From assembly GCF_019448235.1 (NCBI RefSeq), contig NZ_CP080409.1, forward strand, positions 620,001 through 684,000: a DNA stretch of 64,000 nucleotides. Reading direction: 5' to 3'. The notes beneath the pieces were generated by a model that saw only the letters and a program-made list of their open reading frames with translations, made no database searches and was not told the origin of the DNA. Origin of the DNA: Nocardioides panacisoli (GTDB taxonomy: Bacteria; Actinomycetota; Actinomycetes; Propionibacteriales; Nocardioidaceae). Below are positions 25,925 to 33,907 of this stretch, in pieces (positions within the stretch are counted from its first letter, which is position 1; each line of letters opens with the position of its first letter). Both the position numbers and the translations under genes were made by a program.

Positions 25925-27649
25925 TCAGACGGCGCTGAACCGGTCCAGCTCGCGCCCGGCACCCGCGACCGGACAGGTCCACTCGCCCACGACGTCGACC
26001 AGGCGAATGCCGGGCGCCTCCAGCCAGCGCAGGATCCGCTCGCTCTCCTCGGCGGTCGCGGCAGGCACCGGTCCGATCGCGGGCAGGACCGTCTCGGCGC
26101 TGGCCCGCAGCTGGTCCACGAACTCGTGGGCGTCCATGCCGGCGGGGATCACTCCGGCGGCGGCGAGTCGACCGTGGCGTACGACGTGCACCACCCAACG
26201 GGCCTGCTGGCCCGTGGCACTGGTCACCTCCTCGCGGCGCGCTGCGACGACCTCGGGACAGGCGGTGAGCGAACTCAACCGCTGGGTCCGCGCGGCGGCG
26301 CGGACGAACGCCGCCAGCCGGTCACGGTGGACGCCTGCTTCCTCGAACCGCTCCTGGTCCGCGAGCGCGGCCATCTTGGCGTTCACGAGGTCGACCACGT
26401 CGTCGGGGTGGCGCAACAGGGCGTCCCGCAGCTGCCGCACCATCGCGGCGTAGGTCAGGTCGTCCACCCCGCCGTCACAGGGGGAGAGGCACCGGCCGAG
26501 CTCGGCGAGCACGCACGCCGAACGTGACGGTGACTTCGCCAATCGTCCCGAGCACTGTCGGATCGGGAACGTCTCGTGCAGCGCATCCAGGCAGGACTGC
26601 GCCGCCCGCCGCGACCCGAACGGTCCGAGGTAGTCGGCCTCGTCGTCGAGCACCCGGCGCACTAGCGACAGGCGTGGCCACGGCTCCCGGGTGAGCTTGA
26701 TGAAGGTTGTCTTCTCGGGGAACTTCGAGCGGCGGTTGTAGGCGGGCTTGTGCTCGGCGATGAGCCGGAGCTCGCGGACCTGGGCCTCGAGCGTCGTCGC
26801 GCACTCGATGCCGGTGACCTCCGCGGCGATCTGCACCATCTCGCCGATCCGACTGCGCGTCTCCGAGGCGGTGAAGTAGGAACGGACCCGCTTGCGCAGG
26901 TCACGGGACGTGCCGACGTAGAGCACGTGCGCCTGCTCGTCGCGGAAGAGGTAGACCCCCGGGGCGTGGGGGAGTCGGTCGGCGAGGTGGCGCTTGCGTC
27001 GCTGCGCGGCCGCGACCTTCGTCGAGTAGGTCTGGAGCTCCTCGAGCGTGTGGACGCCGAGTCCTCCCAGGCGCTCCATCAGCCCGTGGAGGACGTCGAC
27101 CGTCGCTCGCGCGTCCTCCAGTGCCCGGTGGTTCGGCGTCGTGCCGGCACGGAAGATCCGCGCGAGCGAGGACAGCTTGTGGTTCGGGGTCTCGCTGCGT
27201 GGCACGACCCGTCGCGCGACCTTGACCGTGTCGACGACCTCGAACGCCGGCCAGTCGATGTCGAGGTCCTGCGCGGTACGCCGGAGGAAGCCGACGTCGA
27301 ACGGCGCATTGTGTGCCACGAGGACCGAGCCGGCAGCGAACTCGAGGAAGGAGGGGAGTGCCGCGCCGATCGGCGGCGCGTCGGCAACCATGGTGTTGGT
27401 GATGCCGGTGAGGACGGCGATGAACGCCGGGATCTCGGTGTGGGGATTGACCAGCGTCTGGAACTCGCCGAGGACCTCGCCGCCGCGCACCTTCACCGCC
27501 CCGATCTCGGTGATCGCGTCGCCGTCGGCCGCCGAACCCCCGGTGGTCTCGAGGTCGACCACGCAGAAGGTGATGTCGCGCAGCGGCCTCCCGAGCTCGT
27601 CGAAGGAGCGTTGGTCCTCCCATCGGGAGCGCACGGGGGTGGTCGTCAT
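25925..27649 (-). CDS. DEDDh exonuclease fused to a UvrC-like GIY-YIG domain
   Basis: 574 residues. Residues about 24-195 are a DnaQ-type 3'-5' exonuclease: D32 and E34 (VVDLETTGG), AHNAPFDVGFL with its Asp, then H174 and D179 (NHRALEDARATVDVL). Residues about 225-305 are a GIY-YIG nuclease module (HAPGVYLFRDEQ, VLYVGTSRDLRKRVRSYF); the rest resembles the UvrC central region (CSGRLAKSPSR, ELGRCLSPCDG). The M. tuberculosis counterpart is Rv2191. It probably repairs bulky or terminal DNA lesions independently of UvrA/B; this is inferred. ATG 27649 has GGAGAAC upstream; the longer frame upstream is unsupported. Confidence 0.92.
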   Translation of the reverse strand: MTTTPVRSRWEDQRSFDELGRPLRDITFCVVDLETTGGSAADGDAITEIGAVKVRGGEVLGEFQTLVNPHTEIPAFIAVLTGITNTMVADAPPIGAALPSFLEFAAGSVLVAHNAPFDVGFLRRTAQDLDIDWPAFEVVDTVKVARRVVPRSETPNHKLSSLARIFRAGTTPNHRALEDARATVDVLHGLMERLGGLGVHTLEELQTYSTKVAAAQRRKRHLADRLPHAPGVYLFRDEQAHVLYVGTSRDLRKRVRSYFTASETRSRIGEMVQIAAEVTGIECATTLEAQVRELRLIAEHKPAYNRRSKFPEKTTFIKLTREPWPRLSLVRRVLDDEADYLGPFGSRRAAQSCLDALHETFPIRQCSGRLAKSPSRSACVLAELGRCLSPCDGGVDDLTYAAMVRQLRDALLRHPDDVVDLVNAKMAALADQERFEEAGVHRDRLAAFVRAAARTQRLSSLTACPEVVAARREEVTSATGQQARWVVHVVRHGRLAAAGVIPAGMDAHEFVDQLRASAETVLPAIGPVPAATAEESERILRWLEAPGIRLVDVVGEWTCPVAGAGRELDRFSAV

Positions 27650-27775
27650 GGTTCTCCGACCGTAGGCCGCACCACCGACAGCGGTACGACGACGCGCGGG
27701 CCGGGCTCGCGCCGTCGGTCGACGCGCACCTGTGGTCGGCGTGCAGTGTCGGAGGTCTCTGGAAGCCTCCACGTC

Positions 27776-27979
27776 ATGACCAAGATCGACTGCGACACCT
27801 GCACGGTGAGGGGACTGGCCTGCCACGACTGCGTCGTGACGGTGCTGCTCGGACCGCCGCCGGAGTTGACCATCGACGACACCGAGCAGCGCGCTCTCGA
27901 CGCGCTGGCCGCCGGTGGCCTCGTGCCGCCGTTGCGGATGGTCGAGCCCGTCGCCGGCCCCGAGATCGACTCCGCCTGA
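27776..27979 (+). CDS. small Cys-rich protein with two CxxC pairs
   Basis: 67 residues, MTKIDCDTCTVRGLACHDCV and then a hydrophobic strand and mixed C-terminal half. C6-C9 and C16-C19 form two CxxC knuckles, enough for one zinc or Fe-S site or for disulfides. Similar short proteins occur next to NlpC/P60 genes in related actinobacteria, as I recall. There is no signal peptide, so it is probably cytoplasmic. Divergent from the exonuclease fusion (126-bp gap) and upstream of the NlpC/P60 gene (168-bp gap with a structured leader). No function assigned. Confidence 0.8.
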   Translation: MTKIDCDTCTVRGLACHDCVVTVLLGPPPELTIDDTEQRALDALAAGGLVPPLRMVEPVAGPEIDSA

Positions 27980-28061
27980 CGCCGCTGGGGTGTGGCGCAG
28001 GTCTCACCACGCGATCTCACCGCGCCGGAGTCGGGTTTGGCCGCGCGGCCTGCGCCGACTA

Positions 28062-28134
28062 CTCTGCATGCCCAAGTGCCCCGGGGAAGCAGACCGCACC
28101 GGTCTGTGTGGGCAAGACATCGAACTCTGCAGAG
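28062..28134 (+). promoter_or_regulatory. structured leader of the NlpC/P60 gene that can sequester the ribosome binding site
   Basis: Three nested pairings are visible: CTCTGCA (28062-28068) with TGCAGAG (28128-28134), TGCCC (28069-28073) with GGGCA (28110-28114), and CAGACC (28090-28095) with GGTCTG (28101-28106). The 3' arm of the outer stem runs into the GAGGGG ribosome binding site of the endopeptidase gene. This could be a translational switch; ligand not known. Pairings are observed, function is inferred. Confidence 0.5.
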
Positions 28135-28147
28135 GGGAACACGACTC

Positions 28148-29134
28148 GTGCTCACCGGTCGCCAGCGCGCCTTCGCGGCGCTCCTTGCAGGCGTGCTCGC
28201 CCTCCTCATCGGGCTCATCCCGTTCGGTCCGGCCACGGCCGAGCCCGACATCGAGGACGTCCGCGCCAAGGTCGACAAGCTCTACCGTGAGGCCGAGGAG
28301 GCCTCGGAGCGTCACAACGACGCCAAGATCGAGCTCGAGGAGCTCCAGGCGGAGCTCGACTCGGTGAGCGCCGACGAGGAGCGCCAGAGCGCACAGCTCG
28401 GCGACGCGCGCGGCGACGTTCGCGACTCGATCATCCGCCAGCACCAAGGGCAGACCCTCGGCGGCGCGGGCAAGCTCCTGGAGTCCGACTCCGACGGGTT
28501 CATGAGTGAGCTCTCGACCGTCGCGACGGTCAACCAGCTGCAGGACGCGCTGCTGGAGAAGTACAACAACGAGCTCGACGCATTCGCCATCCGCAGCGAC
28601 CAGGTCACCAAGCGCCGCGAGCGCGTCGCCGAGCTGGAGGAGAAGCTGGCCTCGGAGATGGAGACCGCCGAGGGCAAGCACGAGGAGGCCAAGGAGCTCC
28701 TCGACGAGCTCGAGGCCGAGCAGCGCGCCGAGGTCGTCAGCCGCGACGCGCAGGTGACCCCGACCGCAGACCTGCCCCCGGCCAGCGGCAGTGCCCAGGC
28801 GGCCGTGAACTACGCCCGCGCGCAGGTCGGCAAGACCTACGTCTACGGCGCCATGGGGCCGAACGCATTCGACTGCTCGGGCCTCACGATGCGTGCCTGG
28901 GGTGCCGCCGGCGTCGGCCTGCCGCACTCCTCGGGCGCCCAGATGGGCAGCGGTCGCAGCGTCCCGTTCAGCCAGTTGCAGCCCGGCGACCTGGTGTTCT
29001 ACTACAGCCCCGTGAGCCACGTCGGCATCTACGTCGGCAACGGCATGATCGTGCACGCCGCCAACCCGAGCACCGGAGTCGCGATGGCGCCGGTCCGCTC
29101 GATGCCGTACAGCGGCGCGGTGCGCCCTGGCTGA
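28148..29134 (+). CDS. NlpC/P60 peptidoglycan endopeptidase with coiled-coil
   Basis: 328 residues. A signal peptide (GRQRAFAALLAGVLALLIGL, cleaved after FGPATA) precedes a long coiled coil (about 35-210, rich in Glu, Lys and Leu) and a C-terminal NlpC/P60 domain. Catalytic C243 (FDCSGLT), H291 (SHVGIYV) and H303 (VHAANP) form the triad. It resembles RipA/Rv2190c-type hydrolases that cut stem peptides during division. Start GTG 28148 with GAGGGG ten bases upstream. The coiled coil may hold the enzyme inactive until a partner binds. Confidence 0.95.
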   Translation: MLTGRQRAFAALLAGVLALLIGLIPFGPATAEPDIEDVRAKVDKLYREAEEASERHNDAKIELEELQAELDSVSADEERQSAQLGDARGDVRDSIIRQHQGQTLGGAGKLLESDSDGFMSELSTVATVNQLQDALLEKYNNELDAFAIRSDQVTKRRERVAELEEKLASEMETAEGKHEEAKELLDELEAEQRAEVVSRDAQVTPTADLPPASGSAQAAVNYARAQVGKTYVYGAMGPNAFDCSGLTMRAWGAAGVGLPHSSGAQMGSGRSVPFSQLQPGDLVFYYSPVSHVGIYVGNGMIVHAANPSTGVAMAPVRSMPYSGAVRPG

Positions 29135-29180
29135 GTCGGTCACGACGCCCCCGGACGGCCGGCGACGGATCCGTCCGAGG

Positions 29181-30386
29181 GTGGCGGTCCTCGCCACGGT
29201 CGCCGTACTGGCGACGGCGCTGCTGGTGTGGCGCTGGCAGGCCGGTGACACCTATGTCGCGCCGGCACCTGAGACGCGCGCCGACGGCGCGGACCCGGTC
29301 GTGGCCGCGCAGACGCTGCGTCGCCTCGAGGCCGCGCTGCGGGACGGCGAGAGTGGTCCGACGGGCGACCTCGCAGCTGCCCCGGACAGTCGGGCCGTCC
29401 TGTCGGCCGCGGCCGGCAACGTCGCTGAGATCGGACTCGAGGACATCGGCCTGCGCTACCTCAGCGAGACCGACTCCCCGATGACGACCGACGGGTGGTC
29501 GGCGGAGGTCGAGGTCGTCTGGCGGGTTGCCGGCGGTGACGGCCAGAACGCCGCACGTGCTGCTGTGGAGTTCGAGTTCGTCGAGGGCGGCGACCGCATC
29601 GCCGGCATCGGCGGGGACCTCGTCCCACTGTGGTTGCAGGGGCCGGTGGAGGCGCGCCGTGGCGGTGGCGCGGTCGTGGTCGCCGCCGCCGGCAGTGACC
29701 GGGTGGCCGCCTACCACCGTCAGGCCAGGACGGCCGTCGCCGAGATCCGCCAGCGCCTCGGGCGGCGTACGAACCTGGTCGTCGAGGTCCCCGGCAGTCC
29801 GGCCGGCCTCGACCGCTCCGTCGGTGCCGAGGACGGTGCCTACGACGGCGTCGCCGCCGTCACCACCGGCGCAGACGGGTCCGTCGTGCCCGGTACGCCG
29901 CTGCACGTCTTCCTCAACCCCCGCGTCTACGGCGATCTCGATCAGCTGGCGGCCCAGGTGGTGATGACGCACGAGGCCGTGCACGTGGCCACCGACGCGC
30001 CGTTGGCCCGCAACGTCCCGCTGTGGCTGCTGGAGGGCTTCGCCGACTTCGTCGCACTGCAGGACACCGAACTACCGCTGGCCCGGACCGCCGGTCAGGT
30101 GCTCGCACAGGTCCGGGAGGAGGGCGTGCCGGAAGCACTCCCGAGCGGCGTCGACTTCGACACCGCCGGCGGACACCTGGGCGCGACCTACGAAGCGGCG
30201 TGGCAGGTGTGTGAGGTCCTCGCAGAGCGACGCTCGGACGACGACGTCGTCGCGCTCTACGACGCGGTGGTGGCCGGCAGCGATCTCGCCGCCGAACTGG
30301 AGAAGCGCTTCGGCTGGAACGAGGCCGCTCTGACGCGGGCCTGGCAGCAGCGCCTCCGTGGGCTCGCCGGCAGCGCCGGTGGCTGA
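29181..30386 (+). CDS. membrane-anchored gluzincin metallopeptidase (peptidase MA-like)
   Basis: 401 residues with one N-terminal membrane segment (AVLATVAVLATALLVW). The zinc site is H264-E265-x-x-H268 in MTHEAVHVATD with a third ligand E285 in WLLEGFADFVAL, which is the peptidase MA arrangement. The N-terminal half (residues about 40-225) is a beta-rich region like SnoaL/NTF2-type folds in related proteins. The start at GTG 29181 lacks a good ribosome binding site and the basic residues encoded just upstream suggest the true start may lie up to 50 bases earlier. It overlaps or abuts the next protease gene. Substrate unknown. Confidence 0.83.
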   Translation: MAVLATVAVLATALLVWRWQAGDTYVAPAPETRADGADPVVAAQTLRRLEAALRDGESGPTGDLAAAPDSRAVLSAAAGNVAEIGLEDIGLRYLSETDSPMTTDGWSAEVEVVWRVAGGDGQNAARAAVEFEFVEGGDRIAGIGGDLVPLWLQGPVEARRGGGAVVVAAAGSDRVAAYHRQARTAVAEIRQRLGRRTNLVVEVPGSPAGLDRSVGAEDGAYDGVAAVTTGADGSVVPGTPLHVFLNPRVYGDLDQLAAQVVMTHEAVHVATDAPLARNVPLWLLEGFADFVALQDTELPLARTAGQVLAQVREEGVPEALPSGVDFDTAGGHLGATYEAAWQVCEVLAERRSDDDVVALYDAVVAGSDLAAELEKRFGWNEAALTRAWQQRLRGLAGSAGG

Positions 30387-31638
30387 GGTGAGAGGACCGG
30401 AGAGGAGTCGCGAGGACACTCGTTGGTCACTCATCGCCGCACTCCTCGGTGCGGCGGCCTTCGTTGCCCTCGCGGCGATGCTCGTGCCCTGGGACCCGAC
30501 GCACGGGTTGGCCCCGCCGCCGGTGGCGGCCGACTCCGTCTTCTCGGCGGCGCAGCTGGAGCGCGCGGAGGCCTACCGGCTGTGGGCACGGGTGTGCAGC
30601 TGGAGCTCGCTCGCGGTGTCGGTGGCCGTCGCGTGCTGGCTCGGCTTCGGGAGGTGGGGCGTCCGCATCGCCGACCGTTCGCGCGGGCCGCGCTGGCTGC
30701 GCCTGCTCACCGTTGTCGCCGCGCTGCTGGTCATCGGTCGCCTCGTCACGTTGCCCTTCGCGGTCGCGCTGCGTCAGCGGCAGCTGGAGGAGGGGCTGGC
30801 CACGTCCTCCTGGCCCGCCTGGACGCTGGACCTGCTGCTCAACCTCGGCCTCGAGATCGGGGTGTCCACCGTCGCGGTCCTCGTGCTCTCCTGGTGTGCT
30901 CGCCGCTGGCGACGGACGTGGCCCGTCGTCGCCGGTGGGGTCGTCGCCGCGCTCGTGGTCCTCGGGTCCTTCGTCTATCCCGTCGTCGTCGAACCGCTGT
31001 TCAACGACTTCCGGTCCCTGCCCGACGGCGAGCTCCGCTCGGAGATCTTCGCGCTGGCCGATGCCGAGGGCGTCCCGATCGACGACGTACTGGTCTCCGA
31101 CGCGTCGCGGCGTACGACGACCCTCAACGCCTACGTCTCGGGGTTCGGCGACACGCGGCGGGTCGTGGTCTACGACAACCTCCTCGATGCCGCGGCGCGG
31201 GAGGAGACGCTGTCGGTGGTCGCGCACGAGCTCGCCCATGCCCGCCACGACGACGTTCTGGTCGGGACCGCGCTGGGAGCCACGGGCGCGTTCGCAGCAG
31301 TGGGCCTCCTCGGGCTGGTGCTCGTCCCGCTGCGCCGCCGCGGCGTGGAGCTGGGGCAGGTGCGCGCGGTGCCTGCCGTGCTCGCGCTGGTCGCCGTCGC
31401 GGGGCTGCTCTCGGCGCCGATCCAGAACGGCATCTCGCGTCACGTGGAGCTCCGCGCGGACGTCGTGGCACTCGACACCACCGCGGACCTCCCGGGCGGT
31501 GTCGATGCCTTCATCGCCGTCCAACAGCGGCTGGCCCTGCGCTCGTTGGCGGACCCCACTCCGCCGACCTGGTCCCAGTGGTGGTTCGGATCCCACCCCA
31601 CGGTGCTCGAGCGCATCGCTCTGGCTCGTTCGTACTAG
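30379..31638 (+). CDS. M48-family zinc metalloprotease (Ste24-like)
   Basis: 419 residues with about six to seven membrane segments. Zinc site: H283-E284-x-x-H287 in VVAHELAHARHDD and E357 in HVELRADVVALD. The preceding EPLFNDFRSLPDGELR and DASRRTTTLNAYVSGFGD are signatures of CAAX-protease-1/Ste24-type M48 enzymes. In bacteria these degrade or quality-control membrane proteins. The start is uncertain: GTG codons at 30358, 30379 and 30388 are in frame and overlap or follow the upstream stop; 30379 is chosen as a compromise. It forms a pair with the peptidase MA gene. Confidence 0.88.
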   Translation: MAEVRGPERSREDTRWSLIAALLGAAAFVALAAMLVPWDPTHGLAPPPVAADSVFSAAQLERAEAYRLWARVCSWSSLAVSVAVACWLGFGRWGVRIADRSRGPRWLRLLTVVAALLVIGRLVTLPFAVALRQRQLEEGLATSSWPAWTLDLLLNLGLEIGVSTVAVLVLSWCARRWRRTWPVVAGGVVAALVVLGSFVYPVVVEPLFNDFRSLPDGELRSEIFALADAEGVPIDDVLVSDASRRTTTLNAYVSGFGDTRRVVVYDNLLDAAAREETLSVVAHELAHARHDDVLVGTALGATGAFAAVGLLGLVLVPLRRRGVELGQVRAVPAVLALVAVAGLLSAPIQNGISRHVELRADVVALDTTADLPGGVDAFIAVQQRLALRSLADPTPPTWSQWWFGSHPTVLERIALARSY

Positions 31639-31776
31639 GAGTCGCGTCCCCCGACGGGGTGGATTTCCTCCGATCGGGTCCCCGTGGAGGGCCGCTGGGG
31701 CTACTGTGCCGCACAGGGCTGAACGGTCTCGGAGCCCACGTCACCACCACGTGCTCCCGGAGAGGGGTCGATCAGC

Positions 31777-32235
31777 ATGCGACGTACGACCGGTCGCGCC
31801 GAGGAGCGTGGTGCGTCCGCCGTCGAGTTCGCGCTGGTCGTGCCCCTGTTGGTGACGATGGTCTTCGGCATCATCACCTTCGGCTACATGCTGAGCTTCC
31901 GGCAGGCGGTCAGCCAGGCCGCTGCCGAGGGGGCCCGGGCCGCCGCCGTGGCCCCGGCCACCGCCGATCGGAACGCGCGTGCGACCGAGGCGATCAACGA
32001 CTCCTTGTCCAGCTACGACGTGGTGTGTGCCGGTGGTGGACTCACCCACGACGGGTCACCTGCCGGCACCTGCAGCATCTCCGCGCCCGCTGCCTGCACC
32101 ACGGGCGCCGACGGCGAGTGCGTCGTCGTGACGCTGGACTACCTGTACTCCGCCGAGCCACTGCTGCCGGCCCCGCTGGTCGGCCTGATCCTGCCCGACA
32201 ACCTCCGCTACGTCACCGAGGTGCGGGTCAGCTGA
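31777..32235 (+). CDS. tadE: TadE-like pilus assembly pseudopilin
   Basis: 152 residues. The N terminus RAEERGASAVEFALVVPLL is the TadE prepilin signal: basic leader, then cleavage before Ala-Ser-Ala-Val-Glu-Phe, followed by one hydrophobic helix. The rest is extracellular with four cysteines (VVCAGGG, GTCSISAPAACTT, GECVV). GGAGAGGGG precedes the ATG. It belongs to the Tad locus whose motor genes lie on the opposite strand. No tadF or tadG was seen beside it. Confidence 0.92.
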   Translation: MRRTTGRAEERGASAVEFALVVPLLVTMVFGIITFGYMLSFRQAVSQAAAEGARAAAVAPATADRNARATEAINDSLSSYDVVCAGGGLTHDGSPAGTCSISAPAACTTGADGECVVVTLDYLYSAEPLLPAPLVGLILPDNLRYVTEVRVS

Positions 32236-32335
32236 TCGCTGGCCGCATCCGGCTGGCGCCCGTTCCGGTACTGCGGCCCTACTCCTCACCGCGCCGGACG
32301 ACATAGACTCCCCACAGGGGGAGGGAGGCACGTCA

Positions 32336-33187
32336 GTGGGCGCGGACAGCCAATTCGGGGGAGACGCCGAATCGATTCGCCGTTGGTTGGCGCAGCGGTC
32401 CACCTATGCCTCGGACGAGGTCCGCCTGCGGGTGCCGCCGGAGCTCCGTCGTGGCGCCGAGCCGCAGTTCATCGACGACGACCCGACCGACCCCGGGCTC
32501 GACCGGGCTCGGGGCCGGGACGCCGACGGTGTCGACGCCACGGCGAGCGGCGCCGCGGTCGTCGACGCGCTCCGGGCTGCCTCGGGTGAGCCGCCACGTC
32601 GTCCGCAGGAGGACGCGACCGAGGCGACGGGGACGACCCCCGCCGGGCCGCGACGACCCGGCCGACGTCAGTCGCCGCGCCAGCGCCAGCAGGTGAGCGA
32701 TGCGACGTACGCCGCGCGCTCGACCGACGTCGTCTTCGACGAGCGCGACGGGATCCGCCGCACGCTGACGGCCCTGGCCGGGCTGATGCTCGTCGCCGCC
32801 GTGGGTGCCGGCGTCGTCGCCTACCTCGAACGCACGCAGCTCACCCTCGTCACGGCGGCGACGATGGCGGTGCTCGCGCTCGTCGTGTGGGGAGCGAGGA
32901 TCGCGGCCACGCCGACCCGGGTGCAGATCAGGCACGGGCAGCTCGAGGTCCGTCGCCCCGGGCGGGTCGAGGTCGCCGACCTGGCCAACGCCCGCACACC
33001 GATCGCGGTGGTGGGACGCACGTCGAGCAAGCGGTGGCGGGTGCTCATCGAGCGGGCGAACGAGCCGCTCCTGGTCGTCGACGGGTCGATGGTGGATCCG
33101 GATGCCTTCACCGACGTGCTCTACCACGTGCATCCGCAGCTCTGGTCCGAGCCGGGTGCGGTCCTGGAGCCGTGGCAGCTGCGCTGA
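32336..33187 (+). CDS. two-pass membrane protein of unknown function with disordered N-terminal region
   Basis: 283 residues. About residues 35-125 are disordered and rich in Arg, Asp, Pro and Ala; two membrane segments follow (about 142-161, TLTALAGLMLVAAVGAGVVAY, and 166-186, LVTAATMAVLALVVWGARIA), then a small beta-rich C-terminal domain (VQIRHGQLEVRRPGRVEVAD, LEPWQLR). That C-terminal part is reminiscent of a PH-like domain found in actinobacterial membrane proteins, but I do not recognise the family. Start GTG 32336 with GGGAGG. It lies between tadE and the Flp pilin genes, so a pilus link is possible but unproven. Confidence 0.8.
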   Translation: MGADSQFGGDAESIRRWLAQRSTYASDEVRLRVPPELRRGAEPQFIDDDPTDPGLDRARGRDADGVDATASGAAVVDALRAASGEPPRRPQEDATEATGTTPAGPRRPGRRQSPRQRQQVSDATYAARSTDVVFDERDGIRRTLTALAGLMLVAAVGAGVVAYLERTQLTLVTAATMAVLALVVWGARIAATPTRVQIRHGQLEVRRPGRVEVADLANARTPIAVVGRTSSKRWRVLIERANEPLLVVDGSMVDPDAFTDVLYHVHPQLWSEPGAVLEPWQLR

Positions 33188-33190
33188 GCG

Positions 33191-33355
33191 TCAGGGCCAG
33201 CTGGTCACGAAGTCGGTGAGGTCGGTGAGCAGTCCTTGGCCCAGGGCGGCGACCGAGCCGAAGATGACCGCGGCGACGAGGGCGACGAGGAGGCTGTACT
33301 CGACGGCGCTGGCGCCCCGTTCGGTACGCCGGGACTGCGGGTGTGGAGCGAGCAT
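33191..33355 (-). CDS. flp: Flp-family type IVb pilin (second copy)
   Basis: 54 residues: basic leader QSRRTERGASAVEY, cleavage before ASAVEY, then the hydrophobic helix SLLVALVAAVIFGSVAALGQ and a short tail. The pattern Gly-(x)AVEY is diagnostic for Flp/Fap pilins cut by a prepilin peptidase. ATG 33355 is chosen; a longer frame from 33409 adds an atypical leader. Its stop is 3 bases from the convergent membrane-protein stop. It is separated from the other flp gene by a strong hairpin. Confidence 0.85.
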   Translation of the reverse strand: MLAPHPQSRRTERGASAVEYSLLVALVAAVIFGSVAALGQGLLTDLTDFVTSWP

Positions 33356-33412
33356 GACGGGTCTCAACGCCTTCGGCTGGATGGGCGGGGCTGCAGTGCG
33401 GTGGTCCACATG

Positions 33413-33453
33413 CGACGTGGCCGCCCTCCCCGGAGGGAGCGGCGGCCACGTCG
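33413..33453 (-). terminator. hairpin between the two flp genes
   Basis: CGACGTGGCCGCC (33413-33425) pairs perfectly with GGCGGCCACGTCG (33441-33453). On the minus strand it lies 17 bases after the first pilin gene and 58 bases before the second. It likely ends most transcripts after the first flp and lets a fraction read into the second, or protects the abundant pilin mRNA. Confidence 0.7.
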
Positions 33454-33469
33454 GACGAAGTCAGTTCGG

Positions 33470-33676
33470 TCAGTCGCCGGCTTCCTCGCCGCCACCACCG
33501 AGGTTGGTGCTGACAGTGGTGAATCCCTCAGCGATCTGGGTGCCGAGGGTGGCGACGATGGCCACGATGCCGGCGGCGATCAGGACGACCAGCAGGCCGT
33601 ACTCCACGGCGGTCGCGCCGCGCTCGTCGCGACGGGCGGCGAAGAGGTTGGTGAGGGCGATCAGGTACTGCATCAT
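33470..33676 (-). CDS. flp: Flp-family type IVb pilin (first copy)
   Basis: 68 residues. The leader MMQYLIALTNLFAARRDERG is followed by the cleavage site and ATAVEYGLLVVLIAAGIVAIVA. RDERGATAVEYGLLV is the textbook actinobacterial Flp signal. Doubled ATG ATG at 33676/33673, with AAGGGGA eight bases upstream. The tail is acidic (GGGGEEAGD). It is probably the major pilin, since it has the better ribosome binding site, a long 5' region of 231 bp, and a terminator directly downstream. Confidence 0.92.
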   Translation of the reverse strand: MMQYLIALTNLFAARRDERGATAVEYGLLVVLIAAGIVAIVATLGTQIAEGFTTVSTNLGGGGEEAGD

Positions 33677-33907
33677 GGCGGTTTCCCCTTGGTGGTTGTC
33701 ACGGATACGTGGTCGGGGCGGTGTGCCCCGCCTTCCGATGACCCAAGTCTGTCGGAGTCCCGCGGTGGGGGAATCCAGCAACGATGCAGGTTCGTGTAGT
33801 CGCAACGGACTAGGTGCCCGTCGTCGGTCGCCGGTCTCGACACGCCCGACCAACGGTGACGAGGGGGCGAGGAGGCTCGATCGACGGCCCGGGCGGCTTC
33901 GCCCTCG

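Noticed and set aside
28062..28134. ydaO-type c-di-AMP riboswitch
   Set aside because: The leader is structured and upstream of a cell wall hydrolase, but the conserved sequence blocks I know for that class are not there.
33677..33907. Possible extra gene in the gap before the first flp gene
   Set aside because: No frame has a start with a ribosome binding site or any recognisable protein; it is best read as the flp promoter region with a GC-rich hairpin.
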